A program made the position numbers and the translations under genes. From Gammaproteobacteria bacterium UBA2965 (GTDB taxonomy: Bacteria; Pseudomonadota; Gammaproteobacteria; Pseudomonadales; Azotimanducaceae), in NCBI GenBank assembly GCA_002348385.1, contig DEBD01000030.1, forward strand, positions 1 through 53,892: a stretch of DNA of 53,892 nt, written 5' to 3'. Of this stretch, positions 32,681 through 41,092 are shown piece by piece. How positions within the stretch are numbered: the first letter of the stretch is position 1; every line of letters begins with the position of its first letter. The notes beneath the pieces are model-generated. The model was given only the letters and a program-made list of their open reading frames with translations. It made no database searches and was not told where the DNA came from.

Positions 32681-33337
32681 CTAGCCGCGGGTAAATCGCA
32701 GCACTCTGCCGCGGAAGGGTTCGGGTTCATCCAGCGCGTGCACTGTATCCTCGGTATTCAGAAATCCGTGGTCGCCCATGCGGCTCACGAAGCGGGATGT
32801 ATTTCCCCGCCGCGGATCGACGATCACCACATCACAGGCAGCTGCCGCATGGCGACCAATGAACTCAGCCAGCAGCTTGGCCTGCGGCGCCTCGTAGAGC
32901 AGGTCGCTGCCGATGATGAGGTCGAACTCGTCCAGTGCCGACTCGCCCGGGTCCGATCCGCCCCACTCGGCCCGCACAAAATGGATTTCGCCGGTTTGGT
33001 TGCGGGCCGCGTTGTGGCGCAGGAAGGCTTCGGCTTCGGGGTGCTGGTCGGTGGCGGTGACGTCGGCGCCGCGTGCCTGCAGGACCAGGCTCGCCAGGCC
33101 GATCCCACAACCGACCTCGAGGATATGACGGTTGTCGATAGGCTCGGTGGTCATGAGATTGGCCAGTATGCGCCCCGCGGGCCACAGCACGCCAAATATG
33201 GGCCAACTGGCCGGCGAGATGCCGGCCGCCGCGGCTGCGCCCAGAGGGTCGCTGAACTGTTGCCGGTCCATCAGCGTGCGCAGCCGGATACGGTGCGGTC
33301 CGACCTGCACCACCTGGCGCCGGTAACGCAGCGGCAT
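32681..33337 (-). CDS. Class I SAM-dependent methyltransferase (METTL/NNMT-like)
   Basis: A 218-residue Rossmann-fold methyltransferase. The motif I glycine loop is LEVGCGIGLASL, the acidic ribose ligand is in ATDQHPEA, and DLIIGSDLLYEAPQ corresponds to motif IV. The N-terminal FGVLWPAGRILANLM resembles the lysine methyltransferase METTL20/ETFBKMT and nicotinamide N-methyltransferase-like group, so a protein (for example ETF-beta) or small-amine substrate is possible. The gene ends near the transporter's stop and lies 15 bases after the aldehyde dehydrogenase gene on the same strand. Confidence 0.8.
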   Translation of the reverse strand: MPLRYRRQVVQVGPHRIRLRTLMDRQQFSDPLGAAAAAGISPASWPIFGVLWPAGRILANLMTTEPIDNRHILEVGCGIGLASLVLQARGADVTATDQHPEAEAFLRHNAARNQTGEIHFVRAEWGGSDPGESALDEFDLIIGSDLLYEAPQAKLLAEFIGRHAAAACDVVIVDPRRGNTSRFVSRMGDHGFLNTEDTVHALDEPEPFRGRVLRFTRG

Positions 33338-33352
33338 TTCCAGTGATGCCGC

Positions 33353-34810
33353 TCAGTTGTCCAGGTAGCTGGTGCCGGTAACCACCTGCTTGATCTGGGT
33401 GAACTCCAGGATGCCTTCTGGTCCGCATTCGCGCCCCCAGCCAGACTGCTTGTAGCCGCCGAACGGCTGGGTGAGCGACACGCCGGCCTGATTGATGGCC
33501 ACGCTGCCAGCGCGGATGTCCCGGGCGACCTGCAGGGCCAGATCCTGGTCGTTGGTGTAGATGGAGGCCGCGAGCCCATAGGGTGAGTCGTTGGCGATGG
33601 CAACCGCTTCTTCGATGCTCTCGTAGGGAATCACACAGGTTACCGGGCCGAAAATTTCTTCCTGAGCCACCGTCATGGCGTTGTTTACGTTGGCCAGCAG
33701 TGTGGGCTCGAAATACCAGCCGCGTGACAGGTGATCCGGGCGCTTGCCTCCAGTCACTACCTGAGCGCCTTCTTCGATGGCGCTTGCCACATATCGGGCC
33801 ACGCGATCGCGAGCGCGTTCCACCGCGAGCGGACCCCGATCCGTCTCCGGATCGAAAGGGTCTCCCACTCTGAATGACGCGTAGCGCTCAGCGAAGGCGT
33901 CGGTGACCTCGTCGTAGCGCTCCTTCGGGGCCAGAATTCTTGACAAGCTCACACACACCTGGCCCTGAAATCCGGAAGCCCCGTCGCACAGCGTGCCCAT
34001 CACTTCATCGAGGTCGGCATCCTGGCCGATGATGGCTGGTGATTTACCGCCAAGTTCCAGCGCCGTGCGGGCAAGTCTAGGAGCCGTGCGCTGCACTACG
34101 TCCACGCCGATGGCCGTGCCGCCGGTGAGCGCCACCATGTCGATGTCGGGGTGGCTGACCAGGTGCTGGGTCACCGGCGTGTCGGCGGCCAGCACGCTCA
34201 GTACGCCTTCGGGAAACCCGGCCTCTTCGATGGCTTCGGCAATCAACCGGGCCGTGAGCGCGGACTCGGGCGCGTGTTTTACCACCACCGTACAGCCCGC
34301 CAGCAGTGCGGGTATGATCTTCATTCCCATCAGCACGATGGGACCGTTGAAGGTCAGAATCCCCAGCACGGTGCCGATGGGCTCGCGCAGAATGAGCGCG
34401 CCGTCCCGCGCTTCCTGCCAGGGCAGGTTAGGGGCCGCTTCCAGGGCGCCGCGCCACACGGCCACGCCGGCGCCGGAGTTGATCATCTCGCCGTGCGCGA
34501 TGGTGGCGCCGGATTCAAACGCCCACGCGCGGTTGAGCACGTCCAGGCGCTTCTCCAGGGCGTCGCACAGGCGGGCGCAGTTCTCGGTCCGCTCGTCTAC
34601 GCTCATACGTGGCCAGGGACCGCGGTAAAACGCGGCGTGAGCAGCGGCCGCGGCAGCGTCGGCGTCGGCGATAGTGGGATTGGCCGCTCGGGTGAGCACT
34701 TCTTCGGTGGATGGAGAGATGACGTCTACGCTGTTCTGATTGGATGGCGCGGTCCAGCTGCCGCCGATGAATTGCCGATCGAGACCGGGAATGTCGATGT
34801 CCAACTGCAT
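33353..34810 (-). CDS. Aldehyde dehydrogenase, NAD(P)-dependent
   Basis: A 485-residue aldehyde dehydrogenase superfamily enzyme. Start chosen at ATG 34810 (MQLDIDIPGLDRQFIGGSW), where family similarity begins; the frame is open to 34867. Active-site residues are Glu252 in LELGGKSP and Cys286 in GFQGQVCVS. It oxidises an aldehyde to the acid. It shares a minus-strand unit with the methyltransferase gene and is divergent from the MaoC pair at 34930. Confidence 0.92.
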   Translation of the reverse strand: MQLDIDIPGLDRQFIGGSWTAPSNQNSVDVISPSTEEVLTRAANPTIADADAAAAAAHAAFYRGPWPRMSVDERTENCARLCDALEKRLDVLNRAWAFESGATIAHGEMINSGAGVAVWRGALEAAPNLPWQEARDGALILREPIGTVLGILTFNGPIVLMGMKIIPALLAGCTVVVKHAPESALTARLIAEAIEEAGFPEGVLSVLAADTPVTQHLVSHPDIDMVALTGGTAIGVDVVQRTAPRLARTALELGGKSPAIIGQDADLDEVMGTLCDGASGFQGQVCVSLSRILAPKERYDEVTDAFAERYASFRVGDPFDPETDRGPLAVERARDRVARYVASAIEEGAQVVTGGKRPDHLSRGWYFEPTLLANVNNAMTVAQEEIFGPVTCVIPYESIEEAVAIANDSPYGLAASIYTNDQDLALQVARDIRAGSVAINQAGVSLTQPFGGYKQSGWGRECGPEGILEFTQIKQVVTGTSYLDN

Positions 34811-34929
34811 GTTCGGGTGCTTCCAAAGGAGTGGATGCTTGCGAGTATACACAGCGTGTTGCGCCATTTACCTGGCAGCCGCCTTTGATTAAGGTTGCAC
34901 GAAGGGCACTTGATATTGGGAGATAAGAG

Positions 34930-35421
34930 ATGAGTGACGGGGACAGTGAATCCTTGATCACCGACGAAATGCGCGCTCACGTGGGGCAGGAGGGCTCGCC
35001 CACCACCTACGAGGTGGACAAGACGTCGGTGCGGATGTTTGCCCGCGCTGTGGGGCAGACAGACCCGGTGTTCTACGACGAAGAAGCAGCGCAAGCGGCC
35101 GGCTACCGCAGCCTGCCGGCACCCCCGGGGTACCTGGGCACGCCGATTTTCGATCCGACCCAGGCCCGCGGTGGCCCGCCCACCGGCGGCGGTCCGCAGC
35201 CCACTCGGCCGCTGAACCGAATACTCAACGGTGGAACGGAGATCGAGCATCTCGACGACATCTGTGCTGGGGATGTGCTCACCGCCCGCTCTCACGTGGC
35301 CAACTACGAGGAGCGCAAGGGGAGTATCGGCGACATGTTGATTGTCACCAGCAAGACCAACTACACCAATCAGAACGATACCCTGGTGGCGGTAATGACC
35401 GGCACACTGATCCGCTACTGA
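34930..35421 (+). CDS. MaoC N-terminal-type dehydratase subunit
   Basis: A 163-residue MaoC_dehydrat_N protein: KTSVRMFARAVGQTDPVFYDEEAA, LPAPPGYLGTPIFDP, then LNGGTEIEHLDDICAGDVLTARS. It has the hot-dog fold but not the catalytic loop, which is carried by the next gene. GGGAG precedes the ATG. First of a three-gene operon with a catalytic MaoC subunit and a crotonase. Similar heteromeric hydratases act in steroid or branched-acid side-chain breakdown in actinobacteria. Confidence 0.85.
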   Translation: MSDGDSESLITDEMRAHVGQEGSPTTYEVDKTSVRMFARAVGQTDPVFYDEEAAQAAGYRSLPAPPGYLGTPIFDPTQARGGPPTGGGPQPTRPLNRILNGGTEIEHLDDICAGDVLTARSHVANYEERKGSIGDMLIVTSKTNYTNQNDTLVAVMTGTLIRY

Positions 35422-35432
35422 GGAGGCAGCCG

Positions 35433-35849
35433 ATGAGCGTTACATGGGAAGAAGTTAGCGAAGGGATGGAACTGCCCGAGCTGAAGAAGAACTGCTCCAC
35501 CCAGCAGTTGGTTCTGTGGGCTGCGGGCTCGGGGGATTTTTACCAGATTCACTACGATCTGGAATTCGCCAAAAGCACCGGGCTGGATGGACTCATCGTC
35601 CACGGTGCCCTGAAGCACGCATTTCTCGGCCAGCTGCTGCACGACTGGATTGGCAATGAGGGGCGGATCAAGCGTTTCGGTTGCAGCTATCGTGGCATGG
35701 ACGTGCCCAACCAGGACATCATGTGTCGCGGCAAGGTGGTGAAGAAGTACGAAGAAAACGGCGAGCGGCTGGTAGACGTGCAGGTCTGGACGGAGAACCC
35801 GGAAGGCAAGCAGACCACTCCCGGCACCGCTACGGTACGGCTCGCCTAA
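35433..35849 (+). CDS. MaoC-like dehydratase, catalytic subunit
   Basis: A 138-residue MaoC protein with the hydratase-2 motif: YQIHYDLEFAKSTGLDGLIVHGALKHA, where the D-x4-H pair lies in the Asp and His of this block. AGGAGG lies ahead of the ATG, 11 bases after the stop of the partner subunit gene. Together they should hydrate a 2-enoyl-CoA to the (R)-3-hydroxyacyl-CoA. A second such pair is at 1-670. Confidence 0.88.
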   Translation: MSVTWEEVSEGMELPELKKNCSTQQLVLWAAGSGDFYQIHYDLEFAKSTGLDGLIVHGALKHAFLGQLLHDWIGNEGRIKRFGCSYRGMDVPNQDIMCRGKVVKKYEENGERLVDVQVWTENPEGKQTTPGTATVRLA

Positions 35850-35873
35850 ATACCTGACAGCGAACGGCAGGTC

Positions 35874-36875
35874 ATGGAATTGCTGGATGCCCATGACCTG
35901 CTTTCGCTCACCGTTGAGCCCAACTGGGCGGATCTGGATCCGCACCGACACCGCATGTTGGCTTTGTCTGAAGGAGCCGGACGCGGTTTGCCAGGCGATC
36001 AACTTGCGCGCGTGAGCGATTGGATCGGTAGGCAACCCCTGCCGGTGGTAGGTGTCTGCGAGGACCCGTCCTGGCCCCTGGCCGATCGCGTCGACCTCGT
36101 TGTCGAAAACGAGCAGGAGTTGGATCTCGTCGCCCGCAGCATTGACAAGTATCCCAATGCTTCAGCCGTACTTGTCCAGGTGCTGCGATCCGTCGGTTCG
36201 CTCGCTACCCACCAGGCTCTAGCCCTGGAATCGCTGGCTTACGCCACGCTCCAGGGTGGAAGCGAATTCGCGGCATGGTTGGCGGGTTACCGTTCCGCGA
36301 ATCCCGATAAGGCCTCCCGCGCCGAAACCACGGCGCCCGTTCTGCGTGAGCGGGTCGGCGCCCGGTTACAGGTCACGCTGAACAGCCCGGCGGACCGCAA
36401 TGCGCTGTCGGTCCCCATGCGCGACGCGCTGACCGAGACCTTTAAGCTGGTGGCCATGGACCCCACGATTAGCGAGGTTGCCGTGAGCGGCAACGGGCCG
36501 TGCTTCAGTGCGGGGGGCGACCTCAGCGAGTTCGGCAGCACTTCCGACCTCGCGCAGGGCCATAACGTGCGCATGCTGCGCATGCCGGCGGCTTACTTGG
36601 CGCCCCATGCGCAGCGCTATCGATTTCGCTTGCACGGTGCGTGTATCGGGGCTGGTATAGAACTTCCGGCGTTTGCGGGCCACATTGCGGCTGCTCCGGA
36701 TACGCAATTCCGTTTGCCGGAGGTGGCGATGGGGTTGATTCCAGGTGCCGGCGGCTGCGTGAGCATTGCGCGGCGTATCGGTCGTCAGCGCACCGCCAGA
36801 ATGGCGTTGCTAGGAGACGCCATCCCTGCTCACGTCGCCCTCGAATGGGGCCTCATCGATAGCATCGTAGATTAG
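35874..36875 (+). CDS. Enoyl-CoA hydratase/isomerase with N-terminal extension
   Basis: A 333-residue crotonase. Residues about 155-333 contain the core: LNSPADRNALSVPMRDAL, GPCFSAGGDLSEFG and HGACIGAGIELPAFAGHI for the oxyanion hole, LPEVAMGLIPGAGGCVSIARRIG for the active-site loop. Residues 1-150 form an extra domain resembling a decayed crotonase half, including a VVGVCEDPSWPLADRVDLVV stretch. The usual C-terminal trimerisation helices look shortened. The last 66 bases overlap the convergent amidohydrolase gene. Function in the same CoA pathway as the MaoC pair is likely. Confidence 0.8.
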   Translation: MELLDAHDLLSLTVEPNWADLDPHRHRMLALSEGAGRGLPGDQLARVSDWIGRQPLPVVGVCEDPSWPLADRVDLVVENEQELDLVARSIDKYPNASAVLVQVLRSVGSLATHQALALESLAYATLQGGSEFAAWLAGYRSANPDKASRAETTAPVLRERVGARLQVTLNSPADRNALSVPMRDALTETFKLVAMDPTISEVAVSGNGPCFSAGGDLSEFGSTSDLAQGHNVRMLRMPAAYLAPHAQRYRFRLHGACIGAGIELPAFAGHIAAAPDTQFRLPEVAMGLIPGAGGCVSIARRIGRQRTARMALLGDAIPAHVALEWGLIDSIVD

Positions 36876-38267
36876 CTCGCCGTCGCGAATGACCGCGCGC
36901 ACCCAACGGCTGGAGAGCTCCCCGCGCACCTGCTGCCAGGGGCGCCGGAGCAGACACAGGTCGGCGACTGCCCTGGCCGCAATGGGGCGCGGCGTGGCGG
37001 GGCTATCTGCACTGCCGAGGAATAGTGCCAGCGCCTGCTCTGGAGTGAGCCTTTCATCGCCGCCCAGTACCCTCCCGGACGGCGCGCGGCGTGACGTGGC
37101 TGCGTCCATTGCGTGCCAGGGGTCAGCCCCGCCGAAGGGCGCGTCGGTGCCACCTGCCAGGGGAATGCGCGCGTCGAGCAGGCTGGCGCAGCGATACAGC
37201 CAGGGATGTTCAGGTGCTGGCAGATCGTCCAGGTAGGTATCGCCGCGTTCGGCAACGAAATTTGGCTGGGTCACCACGGTAAGGCCCAGTTCCTGGATCT
37301 GGCTCAACAGCGCGGGCGGGGTCACTGATGCGTGCTCGATGCGGTCGGCGGTCGCAGGCGCGGTTGCCTCCAGATCGCGGGCGCCGTTCAGGGCCGCGAG
37401 TGCGAATACCAGTTCCAGCTCGGTGACACAGTGAACGGCCAGCGGTCTACCGCGACGGTGGCTGCTGCCGATGTCGGTAATCAACGCGTCGAGATCCGGA
37501 AGGTGAGCCTGGTGTAAGTGCACCTTGGTGGCGCCAACGGTCAGGTGCGCAGATTGCCTATCTGGTGCCTTGAGCTCCAGGCTGCCGGCCATGCAGACCC
37601 GCTGCAGCAGGCTGCCGGAACCCTGCAGGCGGGCGAAGTACTCGAACGCGCTGCTGTCGTTGCTGGGCGTCATGTCGGTGATGCCGGTGACGCCGTAGCT
37701 GGCCAGGCGACGACTCGCCTGATCCACCGGCGGCGCCGTGGCGTCGGGCAGCTGGTGCAGCGCGGTGTCGATGTCAAACAGGCGACCATTGCTGGCCAGC
37801 CCGGGACGTTCGTGTTCGGGCAGCTTCCCCACCGCGGCGCTAATCTGGTCGAGGCCTGGGGAATTCACCACCCACAGCCGGCCGGAACGGTGCTGAATGC
37901 GCAGCGGGCGGTGAGGTACCAACGAATCCAGCCAAGCGCGATCGATGTCTCCGGCTACGCTTTCGTGATAACCCACCCCGCGCAGCCAGCCTTCCCCCGA
38001 CCCCGAAGCTGCATCGCTTAGCGCGCGCAAAAGCGACGGCTCATCGGCCACGGCCGGTGGTCCGCAGAGAACGGACGACAACGACGCGGCGTACGACATC
38101 AGGTGTATGTGGTGGTCGTGCAGACCAGGCAGCAGGGCACCGCCTGCAGCGTCGATCACCCGTTCGCCGTCGGCCGGGGTCAAGCTTCCTATCTGCTCGA
38201 TGTGGCCCCGGCGGATTCGCAGGTCGCCAATGCCGTGTGCGTAGATCTCGGCATTGCGGATCAGCAT
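36810..38267 (-). CDS. Amidohydrolase family 3 (YtcJ-like)
   Basis: A 485-residue amidohydrolase of the Amidohydro_3/YtcJ type, different from the three D-aminoacylase-like enzymes. Start ATG 38267 is where MLIRNAEIYAHG begins; the stop of the CoA transferase gene is one base upstream. Metal motif GLHDHHIHL (His53, His55), then AVHCVTELELV, DRIEHASVTPP and a GGTDAPFG motif for the later ligands. Members hydrolyse amides or esters of unknown natural substrates. Third gene in a tight run with acyl-CoA synthetase and CoA transferase. Confidence 0.82.
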   Translation of the reverse strand: MLIRNAEIYAHGIGDLRIRRGHIEQIGSLTPADGERVIDAAGGALLPGLHDHHIHLMSYAASLSSVLCGPPAVADEPSLLRALSDAASGSGEGWLRGVGYHESVAGDIDRAWLDSLVPHRPLRIQHRSGRLWVVNSPGLDQISAAVGKLPEHERPGLASNGRLFDIDTALHQLPDATAPPVDQASRRLASYGVTGITDMTPSNDSSAFEYFARLQGSGSLLQRVCMAGSLELKAPDRQSAHLTVGATKVHLHQAHLPDLDALITDIGSSHRRGRPLAVHCVTELELVFALAALNGARDLEATAPATADRIEHASVTPPALLSQIQELGLTVVTQPNFVAERGDTYLDDLPAPEHPWLYRCASLLDARIPLAGGTDAPFGGADPWHAMDAATSRRAPSGRVLGGDERLTPEQALALFLGSADSPATPRPIAARAVADLCLLRRPWQQVRGELSSRWVRAVIRDGELIYDAIDEAPFEGDVSRDGVS

Positions 38268-38268
38268 G

Positions 38269-39471
38269 CTAGCGGGGATCCAACTCGGCGAGCACCTCAG
38301 CAGTGTCTGCGCCCAGCGCACGAGCTTGGGCGCAGGCGCTACGCTTTTCAATGCCCCGATGGGGGTCTTGCGACAGTGCCTGCTCCCACCAGCGTGCAAA
38401 CGAGCGCACCACGTCCTGACGGCCGGCGCCTTGCAGTTCCTCGCGCAGGGATTGCGCGGCGGTATGTGCCAGCGGCATGGAGATCAACCGGCAGCCGCCC
38501 GCCCGCCAGCTGCGCCAGGCAGCCAGTGCCGCCGCCACGCCGGTAATGGGGTCGGCGATGGCGTCGCCCGCGAACTCAAATTGCCCTGTGGCATCGCGCA
38601 TGATCTCGGACAGGCCTGCCGCTGCGGACGCGTCGTCACCAAAGCCCACCCAGCCGGCGCCGGGACGCGTGCGCCCGTAGCCGGTAATGCTGATCCACGT
38701 CAGGTCGCCTCGCTCGGCAACTAGCTGTTCGGCGTCCAGACCGATCTGCCGCAGTGCCCGGGGCCGCGCGGCTTCCACTACGATGTCTGCGCTGGTGATG
38801 AGGCGCTTTAGATCGTGCTGGCCAACATCCTGTTGCAGGTCTAGGGCCACCGATCGCTTGCCCTGATTGAGCAGGCGGTAGAAATCCCGGGGCCCGGTGC
38901 GCGCTCCGTCAGGCCGTACGCTGGATTCCACCTTGATGACTTCCGCACCGCTCAGCCACAACAAGTGAGTACACAGCGGCCCTGCCCAGAGGCTGGACAG
39001 ATCGACGACTCTTGGCCGGCCGGCGCGGTTTGAATGGCTGATCAGCGGGATGCGTGTGGAGTCATCCGGGTGGTTGACGTCCTTGCCTGGCGCCGACACC
39101 GCCAGTCCCAACACCCGCGCCTGGCTCATCATGTCTGTGCGCGTTTGGGCGGACACCAGTGGTTCCAATTCCTGCCAGTTGCGCGCCGGTGATCCGAGCC
39201 ACGCTTCTACCAGCTCCCAGTCGCTGGGGCGGGGCAGATTGACTGCCAGGGTTCCGTCTGCAGCGTCGAGCAAGCGGCAGCTGCCACCCGCCGAGCGACG
39301 GTGACCGAAAGTGAGGCTGGCAAGCAGGGCCCGCTCCCCCATGAGCTGCGCGGCGGAGAGCTGAGCAAGGCTTGCGCTGCCGGTGAGAGCAGACAACGCG
39401 TCAAGGTCGCGCTGTACCTGGCGGGCCAACGGCATGGGTGCCCAGGCACGGCCCATGGCGCCAACGGACAT
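38269..39471 (-). CDS. Class III CoA transferase with rearranged domain order
   Basis: A 400-residue CaiB/BaiF-like protein in an unusual order. The usual N-terminal block VVDLSSLWAGPLCTHLLWLSGAEVIKVE appears only at residue 155, followed by GKRSVALDLQ, ITGYGRT and the putative catalytic Asp in GDAIADPITG (residues 302-311). Residues 60-110 (CRLLDAADGTLAVNLPRPSDWELVEAWLG) look like the part that normally lies in the C-terminal half. It could be a circular permutation or the remnant of a two-domain transferase; similar long forms exist in actinobacteria. Two bases after the acyl-CoA synthetase gene. Confidence 0.8.
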   Translation of the reverse strand: MSVGAMGRAWAPMPLARQVQRDLDALSALTGSASLAQLSAAQLMGERALLASLTFGHRRSAGGSCRLLDAADGTLAVNLPRPSDWELVEAWLGSPARNWQELEPLVSAQTRTDMMSQARVLGLAVSAPGKDVNHPDDSTRIPLISHSNRAGRPRVVDLSSLWAGPLCTHLLWLSGAEVIKVESSVRPDGARTGPRDFYRLLNQGKRSVALDLQQDVGQHDLKRLITSADIVVEAARPRALRQIGLDAEQLVAERGDLTWISITGYGRTRPGAGWVGFGDDASAAAGLSEIMRDATGQFEFAGDAIADPITGVAAALAAWRSWRAGGCRLISMPLAHTAAQSLREELQGAGRQDVVRSFARWWEQALSQDPHRGIEKRSACAQARALGADTAEVLAELDPR

Positions 39472-39473
39472 GG

Positions 39474-40958
39474 CTACTCAAATAGCTGCTTGACCACCCG
39501 GCGCAGCAGCTTCCCGGTTTCGTTATAGGGAAGTTCGGGACGGAACAGAATGGCTTCGGGGACCCGTGATGAGCGCAGCTGAGCCTTTACCAATGCCTGC
39601 AGGTCGTGCACCGATACCACCTGGTCGGGCTTTAGCACCACAGCGGCCGCCACGGTTTCTCCCCATTCCACGGAGGGGATGGCCACCACGGCGGCATCTG
39701 AGACGGCGTCGTGGGTGAGCAGCACATCTTCGACCTCGGCGGGAGAGATATTCTCGCCGCCACGCACGATGACATCATCCGCCCGACCGGACAGGTAAAG
39801 ATAGCCGTCGGCATCGAGCATGCCGGCGTCTCGCGTGGGAAACCACCCTTCGTCGCTCAGCGCGTTGCGTTCGAGATATTCTCCGGACACCTGGGGCCCG
39901 CGCACATAGATCTCACCGGGCTCGTCGGGGCCGAGCACGGAGCCTTGTTCGTCGCGAATTTCGATTTCCACCGAAGGCAGCGGTTTGCCGACCGAGCCGA
40001 GCCTGGCTCGGCTGGCTGGGTCGATGCTGTCGAACGCCTCCCGATGGTCGTTGGGGTCCAACAGGGCGATAGTGGAACTGGTCTCCGTGAGCCCGTATGC
40101 GTTGGTGAATCCTACCGACGGAAAAAGCTCCAGCGCGCGCTCGATGACCTTCAGCGGCATTCGGCCGCCGCCGTAGGCCAGTGCCCGCAGCGATTTCACG
40201 CTGGGCTCATGCTGGATGGCGTCCAGGTGGTCGATGATGCGTGAGAGCATCGTGGGTACCACGAAAGCGTTGGTGACCCGCTCTCTTTCGCACAGATCCA
40301 GCCAGGCTGCGGGGCTGAAGTCGGGCAGCTGAACCACCCTGCGGCAGGCATAGACCGAACTCATTACCGTGGCTATTCCGGCGATGTGGTATGGGGGTAC
40401 CGAGACCAGAGTGGCTTCCTGCTCATCGGCGCCCATGAATTCCACGCTGCCGAGGATGTACGACACCAGATGCTCGTTGCGCAGGATGGCGGCCTTGGGT
40501 TTGCCGGTGGTGCCGCTGGTGAAGAGCTGCACCGCCACAGTGCTCGGGTCATCACCCCAGCCCACGTCTTCGTTCGTGCCCGGGAGCGTGGCGTCCAGAA
40601 AGCTGTCGCGAGACATCACCGTGGCCGCGTCGGGAGAGTGATGGATTTCCTCTCCAAGTATCAGGTAGGCGGGCGAAACGCGCTCGATGAGTTCGGTGAG
40701 CTCCTGCGAAGTGAGTCGGTAATTCAGCGGCACGTACGGTTTGCCGGCCATGGCTGCCCCCATAAGGGCGATGGGTACTGCGGGAGAGCTGGTGTCGAGC
40801 ATGGCGACGTAGTTGCAACCGCTTTGGGCGAACAGGCCCGCGGCAACCTTCGCTGCCGAATACAGCTCGGCATAGGTGTAGTGCGTGTGGGCGTGGGTGA
40901 GGGCGGGGCGATCGGGACAGGTATCCGCCGCCATCTGCAGGAGCATGGCAATGTTCAT
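39474..40958 (-). CDS. AMP-dependent acyl-CoA synthetase
   Basis: A 494-residue adenylate-forming enzyme starting at ATG 40958 (a TTG at 40979 is also in frame). The P-loop LFTSGTTGKPKAA is near residues 145-157, with AYGLTETSS, RDAGMLDADGYLYLSGR and the C-terminal catalytic lysine in NETGKLLRR. It heads a three-gene operon with CoA transferase and amidohydrolase, facing the MaoC-MaoC-crotonase operon. It would activate an acid to its CoA thioester for that pathway. Confidence 0.9.
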   Translation of the reverse strand: MNIAMLLQMAADTCPDRPALTHAHTHYTYAELYSAAKVAAGLFAQSGCNYVAMLDTSSPAVPIALMGAAMAGKPYVPLNYRLTSQELTELIERVSPAYLILGEEIHHSPDAATVMSRDSFLDATLPGTNEDVGWGDDPSTVAVQLFTSGTTGKPKAAILRNEHLVSYILGSVEFMGADEQEATLVSVPPYHIAGIATVMSSVYACRRVVQLPDFSPAAWLDLCERERVTNAFVVPTMLSRIIDHLDAIQHEPSVKSLRALAYGGGRMPLKVIERALELFPSVGFTNAYGLTETSSTIALLDPNDHREAFDSIDPASRARLGSVGKPLPSVEIEIRDEQGSVLGPDEPGEIYVRGPQVSGEYLERNALSDEGWFPTRDAGMLDADGYLYLSGRADDVIVRGGENISPAEVEDVLLTHDAVSDAAVVAIPSVEWGETVAAAVVLKPDQVVSVHDLQALVKAQLRSSRVPEAILFRPELPYNETGKLLRRVVKQLFE

Positions 40959-41092
40959 GATCGGTTCGAGTGAATGCAAAGCGGACTATTCTGCGTCAAA
41001 TGCCCGCCCGGTATCCACTGTCTCCTTGCTGGTTGGGATTGACCCCGCCAAGCTTTTGCCCCTAGTTTCTCCTCAAAGCTTGTGGGTAGCGC

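Noticed and set aside
34811..34867. Longer N-terminus of the aldehyde dehydrogenase (MAQHAVYTRKHPLL)
   Set aside because: The added residues do not resemble the family and would extend into the divergent promoter region of the MaoC operon.
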